DNA from: a virus
DNA: 44,592 nt
Strand: one strand, 5' to 3'
IMG/VR virus record: IMGVR_UViG_3300020394_000667
Location: 1-44,592 of that record
Shown here piece by piece: positions 9,542 through 16,559 of the stretch. A program made the position numbers and the translations under genes. Each line of letters begins with the position of its first letter. Within the stretch, counting starts at the first letter, position 1. A model generated the notes under the pieces. The model ran no database searches, was not told the DNA's origin, and saw only the letters and a list, made by a program, of their open reading frames with translations.

Positions 9542-9922
9542 ATGCATAATGAACAACATGATGCCTTTGGTTTTGGTATTGCACCGAAAACAGACGAGCA
9601 AAGAAAACAAGAAATAATGGCTAAAGATCATATTAATGTTTGGAATAGACTTATAGAAAACAAAGGACCTTTAGGTATTAAGCAAGATGATATGATGTGG
9701 GCTCCTAGATTTAATCAACTTATGGATGACCAAGCATTTCGTAGTTTTATGAATGCAGATAATGTAAAAGATAAAATTGTTGTTTTAAGAGATGCAGGTC
9801 TAGGTCCTAATAAAGATATGTCAGATCAAGACCTTGCACAATTTCTTATGACAAACGTTCCTTCTGGTTTAACAGGAGATGTTAATGTATCAGAAGAAGC
9901 TAAACAATCAATGATGCAATAA
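9542..9922 (+). CDS. Hypothetical protein, late operon (126 aa)
   Basis: An AGGAG site lies 6 nt before the ATG. The protein looks soluble and helical, with several short motifs (NVWNRLIENKGPLGIKQDD, WAPRFNQLMDDQAFRSF) but no recognised family, membrane segment or catalytic pattern. It sits between the peptidoglycan-binding-like protein and the mini-MscS-like membrane protein in the same operon. It may be a minor virion protein or work with the membrane proteins, but nothing in the sequence decides this. Confidence 0.5.
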   Translation: MHNEQHDAFGFGIAPKTDEQRKQEIMAKDHINVWNRLIENKGPLGIKQDDMMWAPRFNQLMDDQAFRSFMNADNVKDKIVVLRDAGLGPNKDMSDQDLAQFLMTNVPSGLTGDVNVSEEAKQSMMQ

Positions 9923-9932
9923 ATGAATTTAA

Positions 9933-10292
9933 ATGGAACAAGAAGCTTTAGAAAATTTAATTGGTCAATATGGTTGGATGGCTATTTTAGCTTTTGTTTT
10001 CATAATGGCAAGAAATACAATTGAAACAGCAATTGAAGCCATAAAAGTATTTGCTGGTGGTGATTTAAATACTGATGATGTTATAATATTTAATGATAGG
10101 CCAGCAAGAGTAGTAAGAGTAGGATTTTGGAAAACTATTTTATTTGTATATGAAGTAGGACATGCAAACGGTAAACCATATATAAAAGGTGGAAATAAAG
10201 TAGCAATACAAAACGATAAATTAAAAGATCATACCATAGAAAAACCGTTACCTATGTTAGATTTAAAAAAATGGGAAGAATCAAACAAGTAA
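9933..10292 (+). CDS. Mini-MscS-like membrane protein (119 aa)
   Basis: Residues 13-40 form a hydrophobic to amphipathic helix (WMAILAFVFIMARNT). Next comes a small beta domain that parallels the beta domain of MscS mechanosensitive channels: DDVIIFNDRPARVVRVGFW matches the G-D-x-V-x-x-G-x-x-G-x-V core, and GGNKVAIQNDKL matches the V-x-I-P-N-S-x-L strand. The TM1-TM2 region and the large C-terminal cage of real MscS are absent, so this would be only a TM3-like helix plus beta domain. It is followed at once by a small membrane protein (10294). A role in membrane permeabilisation at entry or lysis is inferred. A generic SH3-like membrane-anchored domain is the alternative. Confidence 0.5.
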   Translation: MEQEALENLIGQYGWMAILAFVFIMARNTIETAIEAIKVFAGGDLNTDDVIIFNDRPARVVRVGFWKTILFVYEVGHANGKPYIKGGNKVAIQNDKLKDHTIEKPLPMLDLKKWEESNK

Positions 10293-10293
10293 A

Positions 10294-10470
10294 GTGAAAG
10301 ATACTTTAAAAATTTTAAGCAATTACCCTGAACTAGGAGGAAGTATTAGTTTTTTTTCAACGATTATAGGATGGACTAAAATATTAAATCCTATATTAAC
10401 ATTTATATCTTTAAGTATTGGTATTATTATTGGTTTAATGACATTGTATGCCAAGTGGTTTAAAAAGTAG
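10294..10470 (+). CDS. Small membrane protein, candidate holin (58 aa, GTG start)
   Basis: The GTG start lies one base after the preceding stop. The product has a polar N-terminus, a first hydrophobic stretch (SISFFSTIIGW), a stronger second one (ILTFISLSIGIIIGLMTLY) and a basic tail (AKWFKK). Small size, hydrophobic helices and a charged C-terminus fit a class II-type holin. It is the last gene of the rightward set and overlaps by 11 nt, tail to tail, with the last leftward gene. Nothing beyond topology and position supports lysis, and it is not adjacent to the M15 peptidase. No good ribosome site is visible, so translation may be coupled. Confidence 0.5.
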   Translation: MKDTLKILSNYPELGGSISFFSTIIGWTKILNPILTFISLSIGIIIGLMTLYAKWFKK

Positions 10471-11032
10471 GATAGTCTAAATTAAAAGATATAACAATTC
10501 TTTCTTCTTCCGTAGTATTAACAGGCACTTTGTGTGCTAACCAACTTGGAAATAATATTAACATACCTTCAGTAACTTCTTTACCATAATTATTATAATG
10601 TAAGTTTTCAAAGTTTCTAGTAGGCTGTGGATCTTCAAATACTAAAAAGTTTTTTTGCTTTTTAGGCACTTTAACATAATAAGCACCAGACAACCAAGAC
10701 CTTGCATGCGTATGTATTGCGTTGTAATCGTTTTTGTTGTTTACAATAAACCACATTTCAGAAACTTTTTTACAACTCATATCTTTTGTTAGACTAAAAT
10801 CATTTATAATATAATTATTTGCTACTTCTAATATTAGATTATTAAGTTTGTCAAAACATTCTATATCTCTTGTATGTAAATTTGATTCACTATGATAACC
10901 GCCTTTGTTAGATCTGTCTACACTTTTCTCTTTATTCTTGATATTATTTATAACCTTTAAAAATGCTTTCTCTACAGGTAAGTTAAAAAAATAGAGAGTA
11001 GTAGGAAATATAGGTTCTTTATAGAGTTGCAT
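10460..11032 (-). CDS. Putative 2OG-Fe(II) oxygenase (TIGR02466-like, 190 aa)
   Basis: The pattern fits the small putative 2OG-Fe(II) oxygenases often seen in marine phages. It has NAIHTHARSWLSGAYYVKVP (H107, H109), later LFPSWLAHKVPVN (H167) and an arginine shortly after (R178 in ERIVISFNL) that would bind 2-oxoglutarate. Such enzymes hydroxylate proteins, nucleobases or small molecules with Fe(II), O2 and 2-oxoglutarate. The target here is unknown. It is the last gene of the leftward arm. Its ATG overlaps the stop of the preceding small gene (TAATG). Confidence 0.7.
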   Translation of the reverse strand: MQLYKEPIFPTTLYFFNLPVEKAFLKVINNIKNKEKSVDRSNKGGYHSESNLHTRDIECFDKLNNLILEVANNYIINDFSLTKDMSCKKVSEMWFIVNNKNDYNAIHTHARSWLSGAYYVKVPKKQKNFLVFEDPQPTRNFENLHYNNYGKEVTEGMLILFPSWLAHKVPVNTTEEERIVISFNLDYPTF

Positions 11033-11193
11033 TATTTTTTAGGATTTAAAGTAAATTTGTAGAAAGACATAATGTAGAGATAGATCCACCAGCATCTTCC
11101 GTTGTCAGAAGATTCTAATGCGGCTTTTTTAAATCTTGCTCTTCTAGATAAGCCTCGGTATTCCTTAGGGTAATACTCTTGACTATCAGTCAA
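11032..11193 (-). CDS. Small basic Trp/Tyr-rich protein (53 aa, TTG start)
   Basis: This short gene starts at TTG (11193), with GGAG six bases upstream, and stops exactly where the oxygenase begins (TAATG). The start overlaps the stop of the gene at 11186-11416, giving a tight GTTGACTGA junction. The product has a basic middle (RGLSRRARFKKAALE) and an aromatic segment (CWWIYLYIMSFYKF) that could lie at a membrane. No family is recognised. Reading-frame continuity and coupling at both ends support it as real. Confidence 0.55.
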   Translation of the reverse strand: MTDSQEYYPKEYRGLSRRARFKKAALESSDNGRCWWIYLYIMSFYKFTLNPKK

Positions 11194-11416
11194 CTATATC
11201 TCCGTTAAATTTAATTATTACAGCTTCAAGTAAAGGATGAAGTCTGTCATCTAAGTTACGCCAAAACTTACAACCTTTATTAATTATATTACTAGGTATA
11301 TTTTTAGGTTGCTGTTTTTTGTAAAAAAACCACCAAGTGCACGTATTGTTTTTGTTATATGTGCAGTTTAGACAGTTTCTTTTTAAGTTTTCTTTGGTGT
11401 CTTTTTGCTTTTTCAA
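11186..11416 (-). CDS. Small Cys-rich putative zinc-binding protein (76 aa, TTG start)
   Basis: Cysteines at residues 15, 18, 26 and 49 (CLNCTY, CTWWFF, GCKFWRN) form a plausible treble-clef or zinc-knuckle cluster. The middle is basic. The only in-frame start that keeps the cysteines is TTG at 11416, which lies inside the gene at 11355-11483, so translation is probably coupled. Small single-zinc proteins of this type are common in phage early regions and often bind nucleic acid or host enzymes. The function here is unknown. Confidence 0.5.
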   Translation of the reverse strand: MKKQKDTKENLKRNCLNCTYNKNNTCTWWFFYKKQQPKNIPSNIINKGCKFWRNLDDRLHPLLEAVIIKFNGDIVD

Positions 11417-11483
11417 GAGATAAAAATTTCTTTCCGTCAGCAGTTATAAACACATTGTCAATTTCTTGTGATATATCTTTCAT
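11355..11483 (-). CDS. Small basic hypothetical protein (42 aa)
   Basis: The product reads FITADGKKFLSLEKAKRHQ and ends in a Lys-rich tail (RKLKKKLSKLHI). The D-G-K-x-F then A-x-x-H arrangement recurs in small phage proteins of unknown function. It overlaps the start of the Cys-rich gene downstream. No ribosome site is visible. The hairpin-like element at 11493-11555 lies immediately upstream, so the leader may be structured. Confidence 0.45.
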   Translation of the reverse strand: MKDISQEIDNVFITADGKKFLSLEKAKRHQRKLKKKLSKLHI

Positions 11484-11492
11484 ATTTAATTA

Positions 11493-11555
11493 TAAGGAGC
11501 CTCACTTACGAGATGTTGATATGAGGTATTGCGGGAGGTAGAGTAAGACTCCTTA
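11493..11555 (-). other. Structured intergenic element closed by TAAGGAG/CTCCTTA
   Basis: On the plus strand TAAGGAG (11493-11499) and CTCCTTA (11549-11555) pair perfectly. Inside them CTTAC (505-509) pairs with GTAAG (543-547). In the direction of transcription (minus) the element begins exactly at the TAA stop of the upstream gene and ends 9 nt before the ATG of the next. No U-tract follows, so it is not a simple intrinsic terminator. Confidence 0.45.
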
Positions 11556-11840
11556 ACTTTTTCCTATTATGTTAGTATTAATTACAGACTTAGCATCATA
11601 TTCTAACGATTCAATAATTTCTCCGTTTTTATGAGACACATTAATTGTAATTATATTTTCTTTATTCTTAACATTAACTTCAAATGTACCGTTGTCAACT
11701 ACAAGTTTGTTTTTTTCAAGCGATTCTATGCCTTTTTTTAGAGATCTTATATATTTAATACCAAGTATCGTTTCTCCCATTAAGTTATCTAAAAAGACAT
11801 ATAATTTTTTTAAGTATGTTATTGACAGTTTTCTAGTCAT
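11553..11840 (-). CDS. Hypothetical protein (95 aa)
   Basis: No family is recognised. The N-terminal half is a basic helix (ITYLKKLYVFLDNLMGET). The C-terminal half alternates as in a beta sheet (TFEVNVKNKENIITINVSH). It overlaps the upstream nuclease gene by 8 nt and is part of the replication operon. Its stop codon forms the 5' edge of the structured element at 11493-11555. It may be a small accessory factor of replication or recombination by position only. Confidence 0.5.
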   Translation of the reverse strand: MTRKLSITYLKKLYVFLDNLMGETILGIKYIRSLKKGIESLEKNKLVVDNGTFEVNVKNKENIITINVSHKNGEIIESLEYDAKSVINTNIIGKS

Positions 11841-12165
11841 TTATAAGTTTTAGCCATTGATCTAAATTCATTACAACCTTTGGCGTTTCTCTATTTCTTT
11901 TTATAACTAACACTGGAGTTGATTCTCCAGCATTAGTTTCACATTGTTTGAATGATTTCCAAACGTTAAGTTTTTCTACATTCTTACACTCAAAAGAATA
12001 GGGTAGTTTCTTTCTAGCATGAGGGGTAAGGACAATGTCCTCACCCGTCATACCCATAATCTGAGATCCTATATCATCTTTTAATTCAGGATATAGTTCT
12101 ATAAGTTTATCTTTTAATATGTTTTGTAATCTTTTGCCTTTATTTTTAGCTGATCTTGCTTTCAT
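11833..12165 (-). CDS. PD-(D/E)XK nuclease, Holliday-junction-resolvase-like (110 aa)
   Basis: The core reads GEDIVLTPHARKKLPYSFECKNVEKLNVW. The conserved aspartate in GEDI and the E-x-K of ECKN match the metal-binding signature of the PD-(D/E)XK fold, and a downstream Q-x-x-x-N-A segment follows. The basic N-terminus (KARSAKNKGKRLQ) could bind DNA. The start at 12165 was chosen because its ATGA overlaps the stop of the upstream membrane gene with GGAGAAAG ahead of it; an in-frame ATG at 12183 is possible. In an operon with PrimPol-helicase, SSB-like and ERF genes, it probably resolves or trims recombination intermediates. A general phage endonuclease role is the alternative. Confidence 0.65.
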   Translation of the reverse strand: MKARSAKNKGKRLQNILKDKLIELYPELKDDIGSQIMGMTGEDIVLTPHARKKLPYSFECKNVEKLNVWKSFKQCETNAGESTPVLVIKRNRETPKVVMNLDQWLKLIND

Positions 12166-12350
12166 GGCAATAACTTTCTCCATATTGATAAACCAAAATT
12201 AACTTCAAATGGACCTGCACTAAGTCCTAAAGTCATATGGTCACCCTTTATTATATTATAAGACAAAGTTATAGAAAATAACCACAAAAATATTAAAGAT
12301 GCACCATATTGATTATCATATGGTGTCCCTAATGTTTTATATTTTAACAT
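12162..12350 (-). CDS. Small membrane protein (62 aa)
   Basis: The start overlaps the stop of the PrimPol-helicase (TAATG), with AAGGAGATATA ahead of it. A hydrophobic segment (ASLIFLWLFSITLSYNII) is followed by a shorter one (MTLGLSAGPFEVNFGLSIW). No family is recognised. Lying between replication genes, it could anchor the replication machinery to the membrane, or it could be an unrelated early membrane protein. Confidence 0.55.
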   Translation of the reverse strand: MLKYKTLGTPYDNQYGASLIFLWLFSITLSYNIIKGDHMTLGLSAGPFEVNFGLSIWRKLLP

Positions 12351-14128
12351 TATATCTCCTTTGGTTTGAACTGAAATGTCGTATAATCGAAATTAAAAGC
12401 CATTTCAAAGTCCGTCTCATCCCTAGATGCTAACGACCGTATTACTCTTATATTGTTTGCATCTCTTTGTCCTTGGATACCTATAATTTTATCTGCTTTT
12501 TGTTCTATTGCTGAGTTACCTTTTGCACTATGAACTGTAAGCATATCTCTTGAGGCACCTTTGGATATGTGAGATATACCAAAGAATATAACATCCATCT
12601 GGGTAGCTATTTGTTTTAAACTATTAACTATCTTCTCCATTTTTGTAAATGGATCATTATTGTATCTAACATCTATTGCATCTATAGTATCTATACAAAC
12701 AATCTGTGGCTGATTATCAGCAATTAGTTGTTTCATAGAATCTATGTCTGGGCTAGTTGTCATTACCTTTATATGTTTTACCTTTTCATTGATTTGATTT
12801 ACTTTATCTTCATCATATGTTCTGTATATTTCATTAACTTCTTGCTTTGTCATTCCATTACCAGCCTGCAAGAAACGTCTGAATATAAGCCAATCACCAA
12901 CCTCTAATGATAGGTATAATATATTCATATGTGTAAGTTTAACCATAAGACTCTGTAACCATGCAGTCTTTCCTAGTTTTGTATCACCAAGTAATATAGC
13001 AAGTTCGCCAGGTAAGAATCTGTAATCTGTTTTCATAGGATAGTGATCTTTTAAGTTAAAACAATTACTATCCATATCCATATGTACAAAGTCTTTTAGT
13101 TTGCTTGATAGCTCTTTTACATTTAATACTTCAAGACCATAGTTCTTTTGTTTATAAAACTTACATATAGGATCACAATACTTTTCCATAATTGTATCAC
13201 TACAACTATAGCCATTGTGTTCCCATGCATAAACATCATCTATGATTTTTAGTATTTCATTGTGATCTAAAGAAGGTATATTATATTCTGCCATTTTTAT
13301 AGCACCTTCCTTGACAATGCCCATTCTACGCCATGCGTTAGCCATTCTCAATAGTGTTATATGTCGTTCACCTTCTTTGTCACTATTCCACATCTTTTGT
13401 GCACAAGTTACGTGTGCATTTAAGTTTGTATTAGATGCTTTAATGTTATCTTCTTCTTTAAACTCTTTTACATCAAGAACTTTATCTTCCCATATTGGAT
13501 ATACATCATCTTGATTAAAAGGTTTATGATGGTAGTCTTGTTTTTGTGTTTGACAATACTCGCATATTTCTTGATAATCCATATCATTAAGCATTTGCCA
13601 AGACAATGGTAGTTTGTATAACTCACTTTTCATGTTAATTGTATAACCAACACGAATTAATCTACCTTTGTCATATATATTATCTACAAGTTTACCAAAG
13701 TGACTGTCAATAGTCATTTTTACTTGATAAGGTAGATTTTTACTTTCTTCAAATCCATACAGGTTTGGTATTTCTATGTGAAAACCTCTACCACTAAACC
13801 ATATATGTGCTTGTGTTTGTATATCTACACCTTGCTCAAGTAATGTATTTATAAATGCTATTGCTCTTTGTCTTGTATCTTCACCAGTCTTTTTACCTCT
13901 GTCTATATCATATATTATGCTATTTAATGAATATGTACCTTTGTACGATTTTATAGATCCTTTGTCTCTAAAATGTTCAAATGCTGAATTATCTAGCACA
14001 AATAGACTACGATATAATTCCTGATTAGGTCTTATATATTTTGTTATATGTTCTGGACGAATAGCATAGGCTCTGTTAGATACAGAACCTATTGCTAATT
14101 CAAGATATTTTACGTTATTATCTGCCAT
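12350..14128 (-). CDS. Primase-helicase: AEP/PrimPol domain fused to RecA-fold DnaB-like helicase (592 aa)
   Basis: The N-terminal half has archaeo-eukaryotic primase motifs: IIYDID (D74, D76), FSGRGFHIEIP (S112 to H117) and a third motif YDKGRLIRVGY (D153, R156, R159). A PriCT-like helical and Cys-containing region follows (CEYC; CSDTIMEKYCDPIC). The C-terminal half is a RecA-fold ATPase with Walker A GDTKLGKT (381-388), a Walker B-like IVCIDTIDAID and GISHISKGASRD, as in DnaB/gp4-type helicases. It probably primes and unwinds DNA at the fork. This is a different primase lineage from the TOPRIM primase of T7 gp4. It is the core replication enzyme of the leftward operon; no separate DNA polymerase gene is visible in the window. 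The start overlaps the upstream gene by 19 nt and lacks a clear ribosome site, so coupling is likely. Confidence 0.85.
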   Translation of the reverse strand: MADNNVKYLELAIGSVSNRAYAIRPEHITKYIRPNQELYRSLFVLDNSAFEHFRDKGSIKSYKGTYSLNSIIYDIDRGKKTGEDTRQRAIAFINTLLEQGVDIQTQAHIWFSGRGFHIEIPNLYGFEESKNLPYQVKMTIDSHFGKLVDNIYDKGRLIRVGYTINMKSELYKLPLSWQMLNDMDYQEICEYCQTQKQDYHHKPFNQDDVYPIWEDKVLDVKEFKEEDNIKASNTNLNAHVTCAQKMWNSDKEGERHITLLRMANAWRRMGIVKEGAIKMAEYNIPSLDHNEILKIIDDVYAWEHNGYSCSDTIMEKYCDPICKFYKQKNYGLEVLNVKELSSKLKDFVHMDMDSNCFNLKDHYPMKTDYRFLPGELAILLGDTKLGKTAWLQSLMVKLTHMNILYLSLEVGDWLIFRRFLQAGNGMTKQEVNEIYRTYDEDKVNQINEKVKHIKVMTTSPDIDSMKQLIADNQPQIVCIDTIDAIDVRYNNDPFTKMEKIVNSLKQIATQMDVIFFGISHISKGASRDMLTVHSAKGNSAIEQKADKIIGIQGQRDANNIRVIRSLASRDETDFEMAFNFDYTTFQFKPKEI

Positions 14129-14367
14129 GTTTTTGTATTATTCTGATTAGATATTTCTTTTAAATCAAGAACACCTACTTCTTGGTATTCTTTATTTTCT
14201 CTTATCTTACGCCATGTTCTAGAATAAGCTGAAGGCAATCTAGTTGTTTCCCAATACAATTTACCATATTCAGGTACTTGTGTTTCTATATGTATTGAAG
14301 ATATTAAAGATATACCTTCATTTATTCTTTTTTGTAGATATTTAAGAATTATCTCTTTAGTTGTCAT
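14110..14367 (-). CDS. Hypothetical protein, possible winged-helix (85 aa)
   Basis: The protein is helical and basic, with YSRTWRKIRENKEYQEVG in the middle and a Trp-containing C-terminus (TWQIIT). The arrangement of two helices then a basic strand suggests a small winged-helix DNA-binding fold. It sits directly between the SSB-like gene, whose stop it overlaps, and the primase-helicase, so it may be a replication accessory or loader. No family name can be assigned from sight. Confidence 0.5.
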   Translation of the reverse strand: MTTKEIILKYLQKRINEGISLISSIHIETQVPEYGKLYWETTRLPSAYSRTWRKIRENKEYQEVGVLDLKEISNQNNTKTWQIIT

Positions 14368-14963
14368 TAAGTTGGCATCCCTTGAAACTGATCATTATCT
14401 GACCATGGGCTATCACTTTGCTCTGGACTATCTTCATTGCTTTGATAGTCTTTAACATAGTTTTTACCTACAGAATCTTTAAATTCTGCTTTGAATTTAC
14501 TAACTTCGTAGTTTGGATTTCTTGTTTCTTGCCAATCTTTCCATAATGCACTACCATCACGTTTAGTTTTAGTAGATACATATGTTAATCTTAAGAAATC
14601 CTTACCAATTAGTCTTTGTTCAGCATCTGCTGGTAATCTGCTGGATTGTGGGTTTTTACCTTTATCAAGCATTATAGGTAATCCTATAGAATCAAAGAAC
14701 ATTTTTACTTTGAATGCTGTAGACCAACCTACAATATCACCACTAACATCATCTTTTTTGTAATTACCACCAATATACATATTAGGTTGGAAATCTCTAC
14801 CAATATCTAATGTTAGATGCACAGAAATATCATCTGAATATGTTTGCCAATCTTCTTTGACACCATATTTAATTTCTGCTTTTGCTATTTTTACTTTATC
14901 GACAAATATATTGTCTTTACTTTTAGATCCTGAACTACTATTACTACTAGTTACCCAATCCAT
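14367..14963 (-). CDS. Single-stranded-DNA-binding-like protein (198 aa)
   Basis: AGGAGG lies 5 nt before the ATG. The body alternates beta strands with aromatic residues (DISVHLTLDIGRDFQPNMYI). The C-terminus is an acidic, Ser/Asp-rich disordered tail (SPEQSDSPWSDNDQFQGMP) like the protein-docking tail of SSBs. Between ERF and primase-helicase genes, the natural role is coating single-stranded DNA during replication and annealing. The OB fold is inferred, not seen. The length is near that of bacterial SSBs. Confidence 0.6.
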   Translation of the reverse strand: MDWVTSSNSSSGSKSKDNIFVDKVKIAKAEIKYGVKEDWQTYSDDISVHLTLDIGRDFQPNMYIGGNYKKDDVSGDIVGWSTAFKVKMFFDSIGLPIMLDKGKNPQSSRLPADAEQRLIGKDFLRLTYVSTKTKRDGSALWKDWQETRNPNYEVSKFKAEFKDSVGKNYVKDYQSNEDSPEQSDSPWSDNDQFQGMPT

Positions 14964-14972
14964 AACTACCTC

Positions 14973-15437
14973 CTATTCGTTTACTTTATTAACTTTACCT
15001 GATCCTTCATTACCATCGTCATCTTTTTGAGCTACGCCTGTCATTGATGCAAGACCATATCGTCTGCCATAAGTATTTATACTACCTATTGCTTGTGCAT
15101 TAGCTCCTTTAGGCATTGGTAATGCCATCTCGCTTGATAACCATTCACCAGATGAGTGTATTAATTTTGTTACTACTAAAAATACACCATCTTTAAATCT
15201 ATTGCCTTGTGTAAAAGCAATTTCTTGTTTTGATAACTGCATTCTGCATGCTTCAATAACTATGTTTAAATCTGCATAGTTACTTTTAAAGAATGGATTT
15301 ACTGCATTTTTGCTAGCACCTGATATATTAGCTTGTGCTTTTGATAATGCTAGTGCTATCTTGCCTACTGTAGGCGATTGATCTTCTACTATATATTCTA
15401 TTTTAGGAATTTGTTTTTCCGTTGGATTATTTTCCAT
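14973..15437 (-). CDS. erf: ERF-family single-strand annealing protein (154 aa)
   Basis: The ERF signature is clear: KIALALSKAQANISGASKN, then NPFFKSNYADLNIVIEACR, HSSGEWLSSEM, and INTYGRRYGLASMTGVAQKD with a following D-D-D-G-N. ERF proteins anneal complementary single strands and drive phage recombination and genome circularisation. The gene has a strong GGAGG site and lies directly upstream of the SSB-like gene, as in many phages. It is shorter than P22 Erf and lacks its C-terminal domain. It is the first gene after the large structured intergenic region at 15438-15734. Confidence 0.85.
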   Translation of the reverse strand: MENNPTEKQIPKIEYIVEDQSPTVGKIALALSKAQANISGASKNAVNPFFKSNYADLNIVIEACRMQLSKQEIAFTQGNRFKDGVFLVVTKLIHSSGEWLSSEMALPMPKGANAQAIGSINTYGRRYGLASMTGVAQKDDDGNEGSGKVNKVNE

Positions 15438-15486
15438 TTTACCTCCGATTTGGGTTATAAATATACTTTATTTAAGAGTATAAAGC

Positions 15487-15551
15487 AAAAAAAAAGAGAG
15501 CCTAGTTTAAACTAATGAGTAACCACTCACAGTTATTTTAAGACTCTCTTT
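15487..15551 (-). terminator. Long hairpin followed by T9 on the minus strand
   Basis: In the minus sense AAAGAGAGTCT pairs with AGGCTCTCTTT (11 bp including a G-U). The loop contains a smaller GAGT/ACTC hairpin. The stem runs directly into a T9 tract. It looks like an intrinsic terminator with an enlarged loop, 49 nt upstream of the erf start. Confidence 0.6.
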
Positions 15552-15554
15552 TAT

Positions 15555-15622
15555 CTAAGATACAAGCCAGACAGAGGTTACTATTCTGGTTTTCCGCACG
15601 TGCCCACTATCATGTATCTTAG
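15555..15622 (-). ncRNA. Structured element closed by CTAAGATACA/TGTATCTTAG
   Basis: A perfect 10-bp inverted repeat (15555-15564 with 15613-15622) encloses a second hairpin (CCAGA/TCTGG) and the palindrome GCACGTGC. The stretch looks richer in G+C than neighbouring genes and has no credible reading frame. Transcription is probably leftward, between DUF932 and erf. The strand and function are inferred. Confidence 0.45.
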
Positions 15623-15644
15623 TTTGTCGGGACAAAAAACTATA

Positions 15645-15745
15645 GGGTAAGTCCGACAATGTGATTGTTAACATAGAAGTAATCCGTATAAGCATCTACC
15701 ATATGTTGAATTCCAACTGCATACCGTTGGCGTATTAACTTACCC
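15645..15745 (-). ncRNA. Three-way-junction-like element overlapping the 3' end of the DUF932 gene
   Basis: GGGTAAGT (15645-15652) pairs with ACTTACCC (15738-15745). Inside, in the minus sense, CCAAC/GTTGG and AACATA/TATGTT form two further hairpins, giving a three-way junction. The closing stem uses the last two sense codons of the DUF932 gene. An alternative stem TTGTCGG/CCGACAA (15624-15630 with 15653-15659) would compete with it. Confidence 0.45.
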
Positions 15746-16550
15746 CATATTTCTTATTAGCATAATTGATAAGATTATCTACTATGTAAGCATTATGATC
15801 AAAATCAGATTTTGTATGCTTATCTTTATGCCATGTTACATTAGTACCTGCATTTAATAAATCATAAGTTGTAAGCACTTCCATAGGCTTATAATCTAAT
15901 AATTTATCAACTATATTTCCAAACAAAGATACAGGTAGTTTATTTAAGAAATCATTTCTTATTAAACTTAATTTATCTATGTCTAAAGGCTCATGTAACA
16001 TATATCTTAAAGCTTTAGTAACATATCTAATTTTATCATCTGATCCTTGTATTAGTTTTACAGCTTCCATAATTTCATCTTCATAGTTAGCAGAGTTTTT
16101 ATCATGTTTAAACCTAAAAGATTTAAATACATCATTAGAAATCATACCATTTAGACAAGCTAATCTTTGTATGTATAATTTGAATTGCAATGCTGTTGAT
16201 CCATCATAGCTATTCCAAATCATCATACCTAGACCTAAGTCATCATCGACATCTACGCTATGATTTTTAGATGCATCTCTTGATACCATGGAATACATAA
16301 ATTGTTTACCATTCCAAAATATCTTATCTTGCTCCCACTGATAACCTGATGCTGCTGCAATATCATTTATTAACTCTTCTACTTTTGTATTGTCTATTAA
16401 TAAATAATTATCGCTAACTACACCTAGTTCTTGCCATTCTGATTTATCAGTTAGATGTTCTATTTGTACTGACCATGCATTTGATTTTACACCCATATAT
16501 TCTAAAGGTACTTTTCTTATAGGACTGTACCAATCTGGTAATTTTTTCAT
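15735..16550 (-). CDS. DUF932 phage/plasmid-like protein (271 aa)
   Basis: The DUF932 pattern is recognisable: WSVQIEHL near the start, a middle DDDLGLGMMIWNSYDGSTAL, then FKLYIQRLACLNGMI, and a helical C-terminal half with Trp and His residues. DUF932 proteins are widespread in phages and plasmids and sit near recombination genes. Their biochemical role is unsettled. The start has an AAGGAG site. The gene ends inside the closing stem of a structured element, which then leads toward erf. Confidence 0.75.
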   Translation of the reverse strand: MKKLPDWYSPIRKVPLEYMGVKSNAWSVQIEHLTDKSEWQELGVVSDNYLLIDNTKVEELINDIAAASGYQWEQDKIFWNGKQFMYSMVSRDASKNHSVDVDDDLGLGMMIWNSYDGSTALQFKLYIQRLACLNGMISNDVFKSFRFKHDKNSANYEDEIMEAVKLIQGSDDKIRYVTKALRYMLHEPLDIDKLSLIRNDFLNKLPVSLFGNIVDKLLDYKPMEVLTTYDLLNAGTNVTWHKDKHTKSDFDHNAYIVDNLINYANKKYGVS

Positions 16551-16559
16551 AATTGCTCC

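Noticed and set aside
15690-15730. T-arm-like GTTGAATTCCAAC
   Set aside because: The loop does not fit the TTCRANY pattern, no acceptor stem or anticodon arm surrounds it, and the bases pair better within the three-way junction element.
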